Shown: positions 52,395-60,991, counted from the first letter of the stretch. The stretch is 64,000 nucleotides of DNA from Tistrella mobilis (GCF_039634785.1 NZ_JBBIAB010000023.1:1-64000), one strand, 5' to 3'. A program made the numbers and translations. The notes: generated from the letters alone by a model not told the origin.

Positions 52395-54905
52395 TCACCA
52401 CCGGTAGGTGAGATTGCCCTTGATCGCCCGCCGCTTACCGGCGAGCACCGAGTTCGAATAGAAGCCGGGGGTGTAATATTCCTCGTCGGTCAGGTTGGTG
52501 CCACTCACCCCCAGCGACAGGCCGGCAAGACCGGGATGGACCTCCGACAGGTCGTAGCTCGCCGAGGCATCGAACAGGGTGTAGCCGTCGATCTCGGCCT
52601 GGGTGCCCGTCCCCGTATCCATCGCGGTCACCGAGCTGCCGACATAGCGCAGCCCCGCGCCGATGCGCAGCCCTGCCAGGGCGGCGGTCTGGAAGTCGTG
52701 GTTCACCCAGAGACCGGCAGTGTGATAGGGCACCGCCTGGGTGCGGGTGCCGACCTTGCTGATGTCCGATGCGTTCGGGTTGTCCTTGGTGACTTCGGAA
52801 TCGGTATAGGCATAGCTGGCGACCAGGCTCCAGCCATCGCCAAGATCACCCTTGGCCTCCAGTTCGAGGCCGCGGGAGCGGACTTCGCCCTCTTGGACCG
52901 AATAGCCCGAATGCTGCTGATCGGTGGTGAGGACGTTCTGTTGCGTGAGCTGAAACACAGAGGCGGTGACCAGCAGGTTCATGCCCCGCGGCTGGTATTT
53001 GACGCCGGCCTCATACTGTTCGCCCGTGGTCGGTTCGAAAGGCCTTTTGTCGAAGTCACGGCCTGTCAGCGGCTCGAACGAGGTGGAGTAGGCGATATAG
53101 GGGGCGAAGCCGTTTTCGAAGAGATAGGCCGCGCCAACCCGGCCGGTGAAGGCGTGGCTGCTTGCCTTGTCGACCGTGTCCGCGGCACCTGCGTATTCGT
53201 ATTCCGAGCCCTCCGCCCAGTCCTGCCGGCCGTTCAGGGTCAGAACCCAGTTGTCGATCCGGATCTGATCCTGGGCATAGATACCGATCTGCCGGATGAT
53301 CGACTTGCTGTCGGTCCAGGGCGCGCCATAGACGGGGTCGAAATCATAGACGGGGTTCAGGATGTCGATATGGGCGTCGTTGGTCGAATTCGTCCGGGTC
53401 TCGCGGATGCGTGAATAGCCGTAATTCACCCCGAAAGTCAGATCATGGGCAAGCGGGCCGGTTTCGACGACGCCGTTGACATTGGCGTCGGCCACCAGCG
53501 TGTCCGAGGTCCGCGGCCGCTTCTGCACACCGACATTCACATAGTGGCCGTCGACCACCGCGATCGGCCACTCCCAGTTGAAGGCACTGACATAGTCAAG
53601 CTCTGCATGGGTGTAGCGGAGGTTGTTGCGGAAGGTCCAGGTGTCGTCGATCTCCTGCTCGAAGGCGTAGCCGACGCTGCTCGATTCGACGTCCCAGTCC
53701 GTGAGGCCGGGGATGCCCATGTAGAAGTCGCTCGGGATCTTGATGCCGTTGGAATAGACGCTGTTGTCGAGCGGCAGGCTCTGTTCCGATCCGCCCTGGG
53801 TCCAGTTCTGGTACTGGGCGAGCAAAGTGAGACGGGTGCCTTCGCGGCTGTCGAGGGTGACGGCGGGGGCGATATAGACCGAATCATCCCTGGAGTGATC
53901 GATCTGGGTGTCGGCATCGCGCTTGAGCGTGGTCAGCCGGTAGAGGATGTGGCGATCCTCGTCCAGCGGTCCGCCCAGATCGATTGCGACCTGCTTGCGG
54001 TCGAAGCTGCCGTAGTCGAGCCGGATTTCGCCGAAGGGATCCTCGGTCGGGCGCTTGGTGGTCATCGAGACCAGGCCGCCGGGGGCGGCATCGCCATAGA
54101 GCACCGACGAGGGGCCGCGCAGCACGGCGACGCTTTCCAGCCCATAAGGCTCGACGAAGGAGTCATAGGGGTTGTAGCCATTGCGCAGACCGTCGCGATA
54201 GAAGTCGCGCTGGCTCTGGGCCCGGAAGCCGCGCAGATACATGAGCGGCATGCCCTGCCCGCCGGGATAGTCGATGGCGCGGATGCCGGGGGCATAGGCG
54301 ATGGCATCGTTCAGGTCGGTGACGCCGCGATCGTCCATCTCCTGGCGGGTCACGATGCTGAGCGATTGCGGCACCTCGATCACCGGCGTGTCGGTCTTGG
54401 TCGCGAGCGAGCCGTTGCGGGCGACATAGCCGGTGGTGGCGGTGGCCGGATCATTGCGGCCACCCCGCCGCCCCGCCTCCACCATCAGCGGGTCGAGCAC
54501 CGTTTCGCCGGCAGCGGCGCCGGCCCCGGCGAAGAGGGCGGCGGAGCCGGGGGCGCTGATCCGCACCGAAATTCCGCTACCCGAAACCAGGCGGCGCAGG
54601 GCCTCTTCGGCCGTCATGCTGCCCGAAACCGCAGCCGAGGTCTTGCCCGCCACCAGGGCCGAGGAATAGCTGATCTGCCAGCCCGAGGCGCCGATGAAGG
54701 CGTCGATCGCGGCGGCGAGCGGCTGGGCGGGGATTGCGAACGCCCGGGTCTCGGCCGCCGTCGCCGGTGCGGTCTGCTGCGCGCCGGCGCCGGCCGGCAC
54801 CAGGACTGCACAACCGAGCATGCTGGTGGTCAGCAGCAGCCGGGTGAGACCGGCGACCCCGCGCCGTCGTGATGCCACAGGCGATGCCGCCATCCGGTGT
54901 GCCAT
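52395..54905 (-). CDS. TonB-dependent siderophore receptor with N-terminal signalling (STN) domain
   Basis: An outer-membrane receptor of 836 residues. After a signal peptide (TRLLLTTSMLGCAVLVPAGA to GAQQ) comes an STN domain (FAIPAQPLAAAIDAFIGASG, EEALRRLVSGSGISVRI), which signals through FecR to FecI. The plug domain follows (VIEVPQSLSIVTRQEMDDRG, MPLMYLRGFRAQSQRDFYRD, RGPSSVLYGDAAPGGLVSM). The 22-strand barrel ends in SVLAGKRRAIKGNLTYRW. It resembles FpvA/FoxA-type receptors. The ligand is unknown. The ATG at 54905 follows AAAGGGTTGG. Confidence 0.94.
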   Translation of the reverse strand: MAHRMAASPVASRRRGVAGLTRLLLTTSMLGCAVLVPAGAGAQQTAPATAAETRAFAIPAQPLAAAIDAFIGASGWQISYSSALVAGKTSAAVSGSMTAEEALRRLVSGSGISVRISAPGSAALFAGAGAAAGETVLDPLMVEAGRRGGRNDPATATTGYVARNGSLATKTDTPVIEVPQSLSIVTRQEMDDRGVTDLNDAIAYAPGIRAIDYPGGQGMPLMYLRGFRAQSQRDFYRDGLRNGYNPYDSFVEPYGLESVAVLRGPSSVLYGDAAPGGLVSMTTKRPTEDPFGEIRLDYGSFDRKQVAIDLGGPLDEDRHILYRLTTLKRDADTQIDHSRDDSVYIAPAVTLDSREGTRLTLLAQYQNWTQGGSEQSLPLDNSVYSNGIKIPSDFYMGIPGLTDWDVESSSVGYAFEQEIDDTWTFRNNLRYTHAELDYVSAFNWEWPIAVVDGHYVNVGVQKRPRTSDTLVADANVNGVVETGPLAHDLTFGVNYGYSRIRETRTNSTNDAHIDILNPVYDFDPVYGAPWTDSKSIIRQIGIYAQDQIRIDNWVLTLNGRQDWAEGSEYEYAGAADTVDKASSHAFTGRVGAAYLFENGFAPYIAYSTSFEPLTGRDFDKRPFEPTTGEQYEAGVKYQPRGMNLLVTASVFQLTQQNVLTTDQQHSGYSVQEGEVRSRGLELEAKGDLGDGWSLVASYAYTDSEVTKDNPNASDISKVGTRTQAVPYHTAGLWVNHDFQTAALAGLRIGAGLRYVGSSVTAMDTGTGTQAEIDGYTLFDASASYDLSEVHPGLAGLSLGVSGTNLTDEEYYTPGFYSNSVLAGKRRAIKGNLTYRW

Positions 54906-55013
54906 GCCCAACCCTTTCTTCGTCTCTGGTCAGCGGCCCGGCGTTTCGTGTTGCGGGCCTTCTGACCGGTTGGACGCGGCAGGGATCGGGATTCGGCAAA
55001 AAAAATGGAGATT

Positions 55014-56000
55014 TCACTCCAGGACGAGAATCCCGCCGGGCAGTGTGCGCAGCGAGAGACCGGCGGCATCGGCCAATCCGGCAAAGCCGGCGCCGACATC
55101 GTCGAGCCGGTAGCTGCCCGAAACGGCGAGACCCGCGGCCTTGCGGTCGGCCAGGATCACATAGCCCGGGTGATAGCGGGCCAGGCTGTCGACCACCTCT
55201 CCGAGCGGGCGGTCGTGGAAGACCAGCCGGCCCTCGCGCCAGGCAAGGGCGCGGCTTGTATCGACCGGGCGGGCGGGATCGAGGCCGGCCGCCGAGGCGA
55301 TGACCTGCTGGCCCGGCACCATCACCACCGGCCGGCCCAGCCCGTCGCGCCGGGCGACCTCCACCCGGCCACGCTCCAGCACGATCTCGTCCCGGTCGTC
55401 GCGGGCCTCGACCGCGAAGGCGGTGCCGAGCACGGTGACGGTGGTGAAGCCGCCGGTCACCCTGAACGGATGATCCGGGTCGTGGCGGACATCGAACCAG
55501 GCTTCACCCTTGAGCAGGGTGACCAGGCGCCGGCCGCCGTCGAAATCCACCGTCACGGCAGAGGCCGTGTCGAGCATCATGGTCGAGCCGTCGGGCAGGG
55601 TGATGGTGGCGCGCGCCCCCGTCGCCGTGCGGTGATCGGCCTCCAGCCTTATCATCAGCGCCGGCCCCTGCCAGAGGGCGAGGGCGGCGAAGCCGGCGGC
55701 CATGGCAAGGCCGGCCATCCGGCGCAGCATCGGCCGGCGGCGTGGTGCGGCGGCGGTTGCGGCGGCCGGCAGCTCCTTCACGGCGGCTGCGAAACTCTCG
55801 GCACCCCAGGCGGCCGTGACCCGCCGGAATTCGGCCGCATGGCGCGGATCCCGGCCCTGCCAGCGGGCGAATTCCGCCCGCGTCGCGGCATCGGCGGTGC
55901 CGTCGCGCAGGGTCAGGAACCAGTCGAGCGCCTGATCGGCCGCCGGGTCGTCATGGGGCTCCGGACCGGTCGCGTCCGGGGAAGGGGGGTCTCGTCTCAC
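55014..56000 (-). CDS. fecR: FecR-family anti-sigma factor
   Basis: A 328-residue inner-membrane regulator. The cytoplasmic N-terminus carries ADQALDWFLTLRDGTADAAT, then ARWQGRDPRHAAEF (DUF4880). A transmembrane helix is MLRRMAGLAMAAGFAALAL. The periplasmic FecR domain has ITLPDGSTMMLDTASAVTV, VTLLKGEAWFDVRHD and FTTVTVLGTAFAVEARDD, and the end is SGSYRLDDVGAGFAGLADA. There is no in-frame ATG at the right place. The GTG at 56000 overlaps the stop of a 32-codon ORF that follows fecI. The longer open frame into fecI is unlikely. Confidence 0.9.
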   Translation of the reverse strand: MRRDPPSPDATGPEPHDDPAADQALDWFLTLRDGTADAATRAEFARWQGRDPRHAAEFRRVTAAWGAESFAAAVKELPAAATAAAPRRRPMLRRMAGLAMAAGFAALALWQGPALMIRLEADHRTATGARATITLPDGSTMMLDTASAVTVDFDGGRRLVTLLKGEAWFDVRHDPDHPFRVTGGFTTVTVLGTAFAVEARDDRDEIVLERGRVEVARRDGLGRPVVMVPGQQVIASAAGLDPARPVDTSRALAWREGRLVFHDRPLGEVVDSLARYHPGYVILADRKAAGLAVSGSYRLDDVGAGFAGLADAAGLSLRTLPGGILVLE

Positions 56001-56095
56001 GCGGGGGTTCCAGTCTGCCGTCTTTCGCCGTCCCTTTTGATGAGACGTTCGAGCGGCCCAATTCTGGAAAAAAGATCGTCGGCGGTCAGCTTCAT
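55997..56095 (-). CDS. 32-codon ORF wedged between fecI and fecR
   Basis: The ATG overlaps the fecI stop (ATGA) and the TGA overlaps the fecR GTG (GTGA), so the three frames tile without a gap. The peptide begins MKLTADDLFSRIGPLERLIK and is basic and amphipathic. It may be a leader for coupled translation, a small regulator, or the trace of a frameshift. No homologue is recalled. Confidence 0.45.
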   Translation of the reverse strand: MKLTADDLFSRIGPLERLIKRDGERRQTGTPA

Positions 56096-56607
56096 TTTCG
56101 CTCCAGCCGTGCGAGGGCATCGCGGCAATGGCCCAGGGCGAGTTTCAGATCGTTGAACACCGTGCGTTCCGAGATGTCGAGATGGCGGGCGATGCGGGTA
56201 TTGCTCCAGCCCTCGATCCGCGCCAGCACCACCACCTTCTGCGCGCGCTCGGGCAGTCGGGAGAGGGCGGCGCGGACATGGTCCAGCTCTTCCCGTGCCG
56301 CCAGGCGGTCATCCACGGCCGGCTGATCGGCGGCGATGTCGCGGATGTCGTGGTCCGGCGTCTCGGGCCGTTCCACCGCGGCCCGGGTCTGCCGCCGACG
56401 CAGATGATCCAGCGCCAGATTGCGGGCAGTGCGATGCAGATAGGCCTCCATCTGCTCCACCGTCCCGGTCCGGGCGGCATGGGCGGCGCGGATATAGGTC
56501 TCCTGGGCGAGGTCTTCCGCGATCTGCGGATCCCAGACGATGCGCCGCACCCGTCGGATCAGCCTTTGCCGGCTGTGCAGAAAGATCTCGGTGAGGGTGG
56601 TCGTCAT
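56092..56607 (-). CDS. fecI: FecI-type ECF sigma factor
   Basis: A 171-residue sigma factor. Region 2 is TEIFLHSRQRLIRRVRRIVW, then DPQIAEDLAQETYIRAAHAA and YLHRTARNLALDHLRRR. Region 4 is LPERAQKVVVLARIEGWSNT, then ARHLDISERTVFNDLKLALG. It is released by FecR when the STN receptor binds its ligand. The start MTTTLTEI at 56607 matches the family; the longer upstream frame is not used. It is the first gene of the siderophore operon, with a Fur-like palindrome about 125 bases upstream. Confidence 0.93.
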   Translation of the reverse strand: MTTTLTEIFLHSRQRLIRRVRRIVWDPQIAEDLAQETYIRAAHAARTGTVEQMEAYLHRTARNLALDHLRRRQTRAAVERPETPDHDIRDIAADQPAVDDRLAAREELDHVRAALSRLPERAQKVVVLARIEGWSNTRIARHLDISERTVFNDLKLALGHCRDALARLERK

Positions 56608-56729
56608 CCGCAGTGGCTTACCCGTGCGCGCATCCTCGGGGCCGCATGCGGCCCGGCGGGGTGGTGAACGGGCGACGCCGCCCGGCCGGGCCAGCATAGC
56701 CGGCCGCGGACGGGCTGTCATAGTTCAAT

Positions 56730-56750
56730 TGCGAAGGCGTCGCATTCGCA
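56730..56750. promoter_or_regulatory. Candidate Fur-like site upstream of fecI
   Basis: TGCGAA and TTCGCA are separated by nine bases, and TGCGA also pairs with an inner TCGCA, giving overlapping half-sites as in Fur boxes. It lies in the gap between the Mpo1-like gene and fecI. The actual consensus of this organism is unknown. Confidence 0.45.
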
Positions 56751-56796
56751 GATGAAGCTTTGGCGATGGGGTGTGGTCGGCCGGTGACAGCTGCGG

Positions 56797-57135
56797 TCAG
56801 ACGGTCACGCCGGCCCCCCGGAGTTCCGGACGAAGCCGCCCCGCCAGCCACAGCCCGTACATCCGCCAGTCGCTGGCGAGCGACCAGAGCGGATAGCTGA
56901 AGGTGGCGGGGCGGTTCTTCTCGATGAAGAAATGCCCGATCCAGGCAAAGCCGTAGCCCGCGACGAGCGCGCCGGCCAGCCACCACCAGGATCCGGTGAT
57001 GATCAGGGCCAGAAGGCAGAGCAGGGCCGCCGTGCTGCCGGCATAATGCAGCGCCCGGCAGCGCGGATCGGCATGCTCTCGCAGGTAATAGGGCCAGAAC
57101 TCGGCATAGCGCCGCGGCCGATCGGTGGGGGGCAT
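56797..57135 (-). CDS. DUF962 / Mpo1-like membrane protein
   Basis: A 112-residue protein. [20 protein letters not shown] and [15 protein letters not shown] open the family. A second hydrophobic stretch ([20 protein letters not shown]) leads to [20 protein letters not shown]. Yeast Mpo1 of this family is a dioxygenase that alpha-oxidises 2-hydroxy fatty acids. Conserved His residues in REHAD, LHYAG and GHFFIEKN fit metal binding. The bacterial role is unknown. It precedes fecI by about 190 bases on the same strand. Confidence 0.88.
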   Translation of the reverse strand: MPPTDRPRRYAEFWPYYLREHADPRCRALHYAGSTAALLCLLALIITGSWWWLAGALVAGYGFAWIGHFFIEKNRPATFSYPLWSLASDWRMYGLWLAGRLRPELRGAGVTV

Positions 57136-57246
57136 GGGCTGCGGAACCTCCCTCTCGCGACGCGCCGGGCGGCTTCTCGACGAGGCCCTGACGCGCGGGT
57201 CGTGGGGCGCATTCTACCATGAGGCGCCGGGGTTGCCGAGGGGGCG

Positions 57247-57294
57247 TGCGGAATTTCCGCAGCCGCCCCTTGACCTTCATGCGGAAATTCCGCA
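57247..57294. promoter_or_regulatory. Twin palindromic operators of the HigBA-like operon
   Basis: TGCGGAATTTCCGCA (57247-57261) and TGCGGAAATTCCGCA (57280-57294) are nearly identical 15-base palindromes whose centres are 33 bases apart, about three helical turns. The second lies between candidate -35 and -10 boxes. They are very likely bound by the antitoxin. Confidence 0.75.
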
Positions 57295-57299
57295 CTTAT
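57270..57299 (+). promoter_or_regulatory. Candidate promoter of the HigBA-like operon
   Basis: TTGACC (57270-57275) is followed after 18 bases by ACTTAT (57294-57299). Transcription would then begin at or next to the toxin ATG at 57305, so the message may be leaderless or nearly so. No ribosome-binding site precedes the ATG, which agrees. Confidence 0.5.
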
Positions 57300-57304
57300 T
57301 CCAC

Positions 57305-57679
57305 ATGCACACGGTCATCGAGACGCCCGGATATCTGGCATCAGCCAGGGATGAGAACGTCAGCGAGGAAGAACGCGCTGAGATCGTGTCCTTTCTTGCG
57401 GCGAATCCCGATGCTGGCGACATCATGGCAGGTACCGGTGGTGCCCGAAAGGTCCGTTTTGCAGGTCGAGGCAAAGGAAAGAGTGGTGGCTATCGGGTCA
57501 TCACCTTCTACGCCGATGAAGACATACCCGTATTCCTGCTCGATATTTACAGCAAAGATACACAGGCAAATCTTTCCAAAGCGGAGCGTAATGAGCTTCG
57601 ACGTATCCTGACAGCTCTTCCGAAAATGTGGCGGGACAGCGTCAGACGGCAGGTTGCAAAAATGAGGAGCGGAAAATGA
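57305..57679 (+). CDS. higB: RelE/HigB-type toxin (HigB2-like mRNA interferase)
   Basis: A 124-residue protein. [40 protein letters not shown] and [20 protein letters not shown] are followed by [20 protein letters not shown] and [13 protein letters not shown]. This is the pattern of HigB2-like RelE-fold toxins that cut ribosome-bound mRNA. The ATG at 57305 is chosen over the longer frame, which would run through the operators. GC content is lower than in the neighbours. It overlaps the antitoxin start by four bases. Confidence 0.88.
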   Translation: MHTVIETPGYLASARDENVSEEERAEIVSFLAANPDAGDIMAGTGGARKVRFAGRGKGKSGGYRVITFYADEDIPVFLLDIYSKDTQANLSKAERNELRRILTALPKMWRDSVRRQVAKMRSGK

Positions 57680-57972
57680 GCAAGGCTGGATCGCGAATTC
57701 TCCAGAGCGCGCGGGAAGCTCTTGCCTATGCGAGTGGAGATGTTGATACGGCAGATTATGGCGTGCACATTCCGCCAAAAGTCGATGTTCGTGCCATTCG
57801 TCGGAAGACCGGCTTGTCCCAGAAGGCCTTTGCCGCCCGCTATGGATTTTCTTTTGGCCGGGTGCGGGATTGGGAGCAAGGGAGATCCAATATCGATGCC
57901 CCTTCTCGCATTCTGCTGACCATCATCGATCGGGAACCGGAAGCGGTCGAACGTGCGTTGTCCGCGACCTGA
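57676..57972 (+). CDS. higA: HigA-type antitoxin (XRE helix-turn-helix)
   Basis: A 98-residue DNA-binding antitoxin. Residues 37-72 hold the HTH ([35 protein letters not shown]), and the C-terminus ([17 protein letters not shown]) is a short dimerising helix. The N-terminal 35 residues may bind the toxin. GGAGCGGAAA precedes the ATG. It likely represses its own promoter at the twin palindromes. Confidence 0.88.
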   Translation: MSKAGSRILQSAREALAYASGDVDTADYGVHIPPKVDVRAIRRKTGLSQKAFAARYGFSFGRVRDWEQGRSNIDAPSRILLTIIDREPEAVERALSAT

Positions 57973-57994
57973 CCTGGTCGTCGCCTGTCAGGTC
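57966..57994 (+). terminator. Inverted repeat at the end of higA
   Basis: GACCTGAC and GTCAGGTC arms are separated by 13 bases and overlap the higA stop. GTTGTCTG follows, with no T tract. It is a plausible terminator or 3' stabiliser. The remaining 253 bases before the next gene show no other feature. Confidence 0.5.
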
Positions 57995-58247
57995 GTTGTC
58001 TGCGGCCCTGCGCGAAAGGCTGGAACCCGCCTGCCGTGGCGTGCCATCCTGTGCGCCGCGTGATCCGCTGCCCGGGGTGTGGGGTGGCAGGGTCCGGCAG
58101 GTTTTGCACATGTCGAGCCATTTTGCGAACCGAGAGGTCGGCGCCCGGGCGCCGGCCCCCGAGGGATCATAACGTGCGCCCGGCGGTGGTCCGCGCTCCC
58201 CGGCGGGCCGTCCGGCACCGGCAGGCACGACCGGAGGACGTCCAGGA

Positions 58248-59597
58248 ATGCAGATGAACGATCAGGCGGATGAGGAGATGATCGCCGGCGCGGATATCGG
58301 CTTCGAAGCGATCGAAGGCGGCCGCGGTGTGGTGGTGGCGGCCGAGACCGATGCCCGCGGCCGGATGAGCGCTGCGGCGATCGCCGACCGCTTCGCCGAC
58401 GGCGTGGTGGTGGCCCTGTCGGCGGCGGGCTTCGGCCGCCATGCGATGGCGGAGCAGGGGCTGTCGCTCAAGGTGCTGGCCTCGGCCGTCGAGGTGGAGC
58501 GGGCCCCGGCGATCGGCGAGGCCTGGCGCGTCGGGCTGACCCCGGTGCCGGTCGAAGAGGGCATCGGCTTCGCGGCCGAGCTTTCCGATCCGCTGATGGG
58601 CGATGTCTTCGCCCGCGGCATCGTCGAGGTGGTGCCCGAGGATGCGAGCGGCGTGCATGCCGCCTTCCCCGACGACATCGCCGACCGGCTGGCCGAGGCG
58701 GCGATCGAAAGTGCCGGCCCGGCCGATGCGCTGCCGGCCGGCGCCGGCGTGGTCGGCAACCGCCATTGCGACATCATGGGCCACATGAACGTGCAGTTCT
58801 ACGGCGCCGCCTTCGATCAGGCGTGCCGGCTGCTGGGTGTCGGGCTCGGCCTGGCCGAGGGGGTGGTGCTGAAGCCGGTGCGCTCGGTCATCCGCTTCAA
58901 GGCCGAACAGCGCCTGGGCGACGCCTTCCAGGTGACCTCGCGCCCGACCATGGTGGCCCCCGACGCGATCGCGGTGACCCACGAGCTGCACAATCTGGAG
59001 ACCGGCACGCTCTCGGCCTCGGTCGATTATGTGCTCCAGCCGATCCTGGCCGAGGACGCCGCGCTCCGCCCCTTCGACGATGCGACGATCGAGACCGCCT
59101 CGATGCTGGGCGCCGAGATCGTGGGCGGCATCGATATCGGCCCCGGTCCCACCGAGGGCCAGGGCATCAGTTTCGAGACCTATCGCGGCTCGGTCGACCC
59201 CTGGCATTGCGACGAGCACGGGCTGGTGGGCGAACAGTCGCTGATCGACCGGGTTTCGTGCGCGGCCGGCCAGCTGCTCGACAAGGTGGGGTTGAGCGGC
59301 GAGCGGATCCGCCGCGACCGGATCGGCACGGCGGCGGTGGAATACCGCATCCGCTATGAGGGCCCGGCCCGCAATGGCGATGCGCTCACCCTGCGCAGCC
59401 AGATCGCCGGCGTGCGCGACAAGGTGCTGGTGCTCCGTCACCGGCTGAGCCGCCCGGGCGAAGAGGCGACGCCGCTGCTCGAAATCGACGTGATCGCGGT
59501 GATGCTGGACCTGGAACGCCGCCGCGCGACCCGGGTGCCCGACGATGTGGCGGCCCAGGCACGCGAACTGCTGATCGAGGATGACGCCGCCGTCTGA
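58248..59597 (+). CDS. Multi-hotdog thioesterase-family protein
   Basis: A 449-residue protein that appears to hold three hotdog-like units. The first (about 1-150) is degenerate. The second, near 170, carries NRHCDIMGHMNVQFYGAAFD, the Asp-x-x-GHxN motif of 4-hydroxybenzoyl-CoA-type thioesterases, with RSVIRFKAEQRLGDAFQVTS following. The third, near 318, has DPWHCDEHGLVGEQSLIDRV and VEYRIRYEGPARNGDALTLR. It probably hydrolyses an acyl-CoA. It stands alone, and its 3' end converges on mrp with a shared terminator. GGAGGA lies upstream of the ATG. Confidence 0.8.
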   Translation: MQMNDQADEEMIAGADIGFEAIEGGRGVVVAAETDARGRMSAAAIADRFADGVVVALSAAGFGRHAMAEQGLSLKVLASAVEVERAPAIGEAWRVGLTPVPVEEGIGFAAELSDPLMGDVFARGIVEVVPEDASGVHAAFPDDIADRLAEAAIESAGPADALPAGAGVVGNRHCDIMGHMNVQFYGAAFDQACRLLGVGLGLAEGVVLKPVRSVIRFKAEQRLGDAFQVTSRPTMVAPDAIAVTHELHNLETGTLSASVDYVLQPILAEDAALRPFDDATIETASMLGAEIVGGIDIGPGPTEGQGISFETYRGSVDPWHCDEHGLVGEQSLIDRVSCAAGQLLDKVGLSGERIRRDRIGTAAVEYRIRYEGPARNGDALTLRSQIAGVRDKVLVLRHRLSRPGEEATPLLEIDVIAVMLDLERRRATRVPDDVAAQARELLIEDDAAV

Positions 59598-59619
59598 CGG
59601 CACGGTCTCTGCGATGCGA

Positions 59620-59651
59620 AACCGGCCCCGGCAGCGCTGCCGGGGCCGGTT
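59620..59651. terminator. Bidirectional terminator between the thioesterase and mrp
   Basis: A perfect 32-base palindrome with 16-base arms (AACCGGCCCCGGCAGC and its complement) sits in the 66-base gap between two convergent genes. TCCGTTTG follows on the plus strand and TCGCATCG on the minus strand. Confidence 0.85.
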
Positions 59652-59663
59652 CCGTTTGCGGCA

Positions 59664-60857
59664 TCAGTCTTCGATGATGATCCGCGGCGGCTCTCGCCGC
59701 ACCCGGCCCAGGCTTTCGACCACGCCGGCGGCGATGGCGTGATAGGGGGCGGCGGCCTCGCTCTCGGGGGCGACGGCGACCACCGGCCGGCCTTCGTCGG
59801 ACATGATCCGGACGTCGAGATCCAGCGGCACGGCGCCGAGGAAAGGCAGGCCCAGCTTCAGCGCCTCGTCGCGCGCGCCGCCATGGCCGAAGATGTCGGA
59901 GCGCCCGCCGCAATGCGGGCAGGTGAACCAGCTCATATTCTCGACCAGGCCCAGGATCGGCACCTCGACCTTGCGGAACATGGCGAGGCCCTTGCGCGCA
60001 TCCAGCAGGGCGATGTCCTGAGGCGTGGAGACGATCACCGCCCCCGCCAGCGGCACGCGCTGGGCGATCGAGAGCTGGACGTCGCCGGTGCCGGGCGGCA
60101 TGTCGAGCACCAGCACGTCGAGCGGCGCCCAGTCGGTTTCGCGCAGGAACTGGTCGAGCGCACCCTGAACCATCGGGCCGCGCCAGATCAGCGGCGTGTC
60201 TTCCTCGACCATCAGCCCGATCGACATGGCCTTCAGGCCCCAGCCGATCTTGGGCGTGATCCGCTTGCCGTCGGGGCTGTCGGGCCGGCCCTGAAGCCCC
60301 AGCATGCGCGGGATGGAGGGGCCGTAGACGTCGGCATCCAGAATGCCGGTCTTCAGCCCCCGGGCCTGGAGCGCCAGCGCCAGATTGACCGCCAGCGTCG
60401 ACTTGCCGACGCCGCCCTTGCCCGAGGCGACGGCGATGATCGCGGTCACCCCCGGCACGACCGGTGCCGAGGGGCGCTGGCCGGCGGCGGGCCCAGTGGC
60501 GGACCCGCTGGCGGGCCCGGCGGGCGCGTGGCTGTGACCATGGCCATGACCGTGACCGTGACCGGCGCCGCCGCGCGGCGCCTGGCCCGGGCCGCGCCCG
60601 GGCGTGCGTTCGGCGGTGAGCACCGCGGCGACGCGGGTGACGCCGGCGACGCCGGCCGCGGCCTGTTCGATCTCGCGGCGGAGCGGTTCGGTGGCGGCGG
60701 CACGGTCGGGGGTGGTCTCGACCATGATGCGTGCGATGCCGGCCTCGTCGACGGTCAGACCCGAGATCCGGCCCGAGGCGACCACGTCGCGGCCGCGCTC
60801 CGGATCCCGTATCCCGGCGAGCCTCGACAGAATCTGGTCCCTGACGGTCCGTGACAT
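59664..60857 (-). CDS. mrp: Mrp/NBP35-family iron-sulfur carrier ATPase (ApbC)
   Basis: A 397-residue cytoplasmic Fe-S cluster carrier. The N-terminal MIP18/DUF59 domain (RDQILSRLAGIRDPERGRDV) is joined by a Gly/His-rich linker (GHGHGHGHGHSHA) to the ATPase. The deviant Walker A is SGKGGVGKST. DADVYGPSIPRMLG and LDMPPGTGDVQLSIAQ follow, then the cluster-binding CPHCGG and GHGGARDEA. It ends RREPPRIIIED. The ATG at 60857 follows GGAG at nine bases; an ATG seven codons earlier is weaker. Confidence 0.93.
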   Translation of the reverse strand: MSRTVRDQILSRLAGIRDPERGRDVVASGRISGLTVDEAGIARIMVETTPDRAAATEPLRREIEQAAAGVAGVTRVAAVLTAERTPGRGPGQAPRGGAGHGHGHGHGHSHAPAGPASGSATGPAAGQRPSAPVVPGVTAIIAVASGKGGVGKSTLAVNLALALQARGLKTGILDADVYGPSIPRMLGLQGRPDSPDGKRITPKIGWGLKAMSIGLMVEEDTPLIWRGPMVQGALDQFLRETDWAPLDVLVLDMPPGTGDVQLSIAQRVPLAGAVIVSTPQDIALLDARKGLAMFRKVEVPILGLVENMSWFTCPHCGGRSDIFGHGGARDEALKLGLPFLGAVPLDLDVRIMSDEGRPVVAVAPESEAAAPYHAIAAGVVESLGRVRREPPRIIIED

Positions 60858-60991
60858 GGTTGAAAACTCCGAGTTCATTGCGATATAGCCCGGGGATCGG
60901 GCAGTTGGACGGCCGGCGGTTCGGAGATCCGCCGGGTCGCGGCGGCCGACGGGAAACCGGCGGCACCGGCGATATAAGCGCAACTCCGCCT

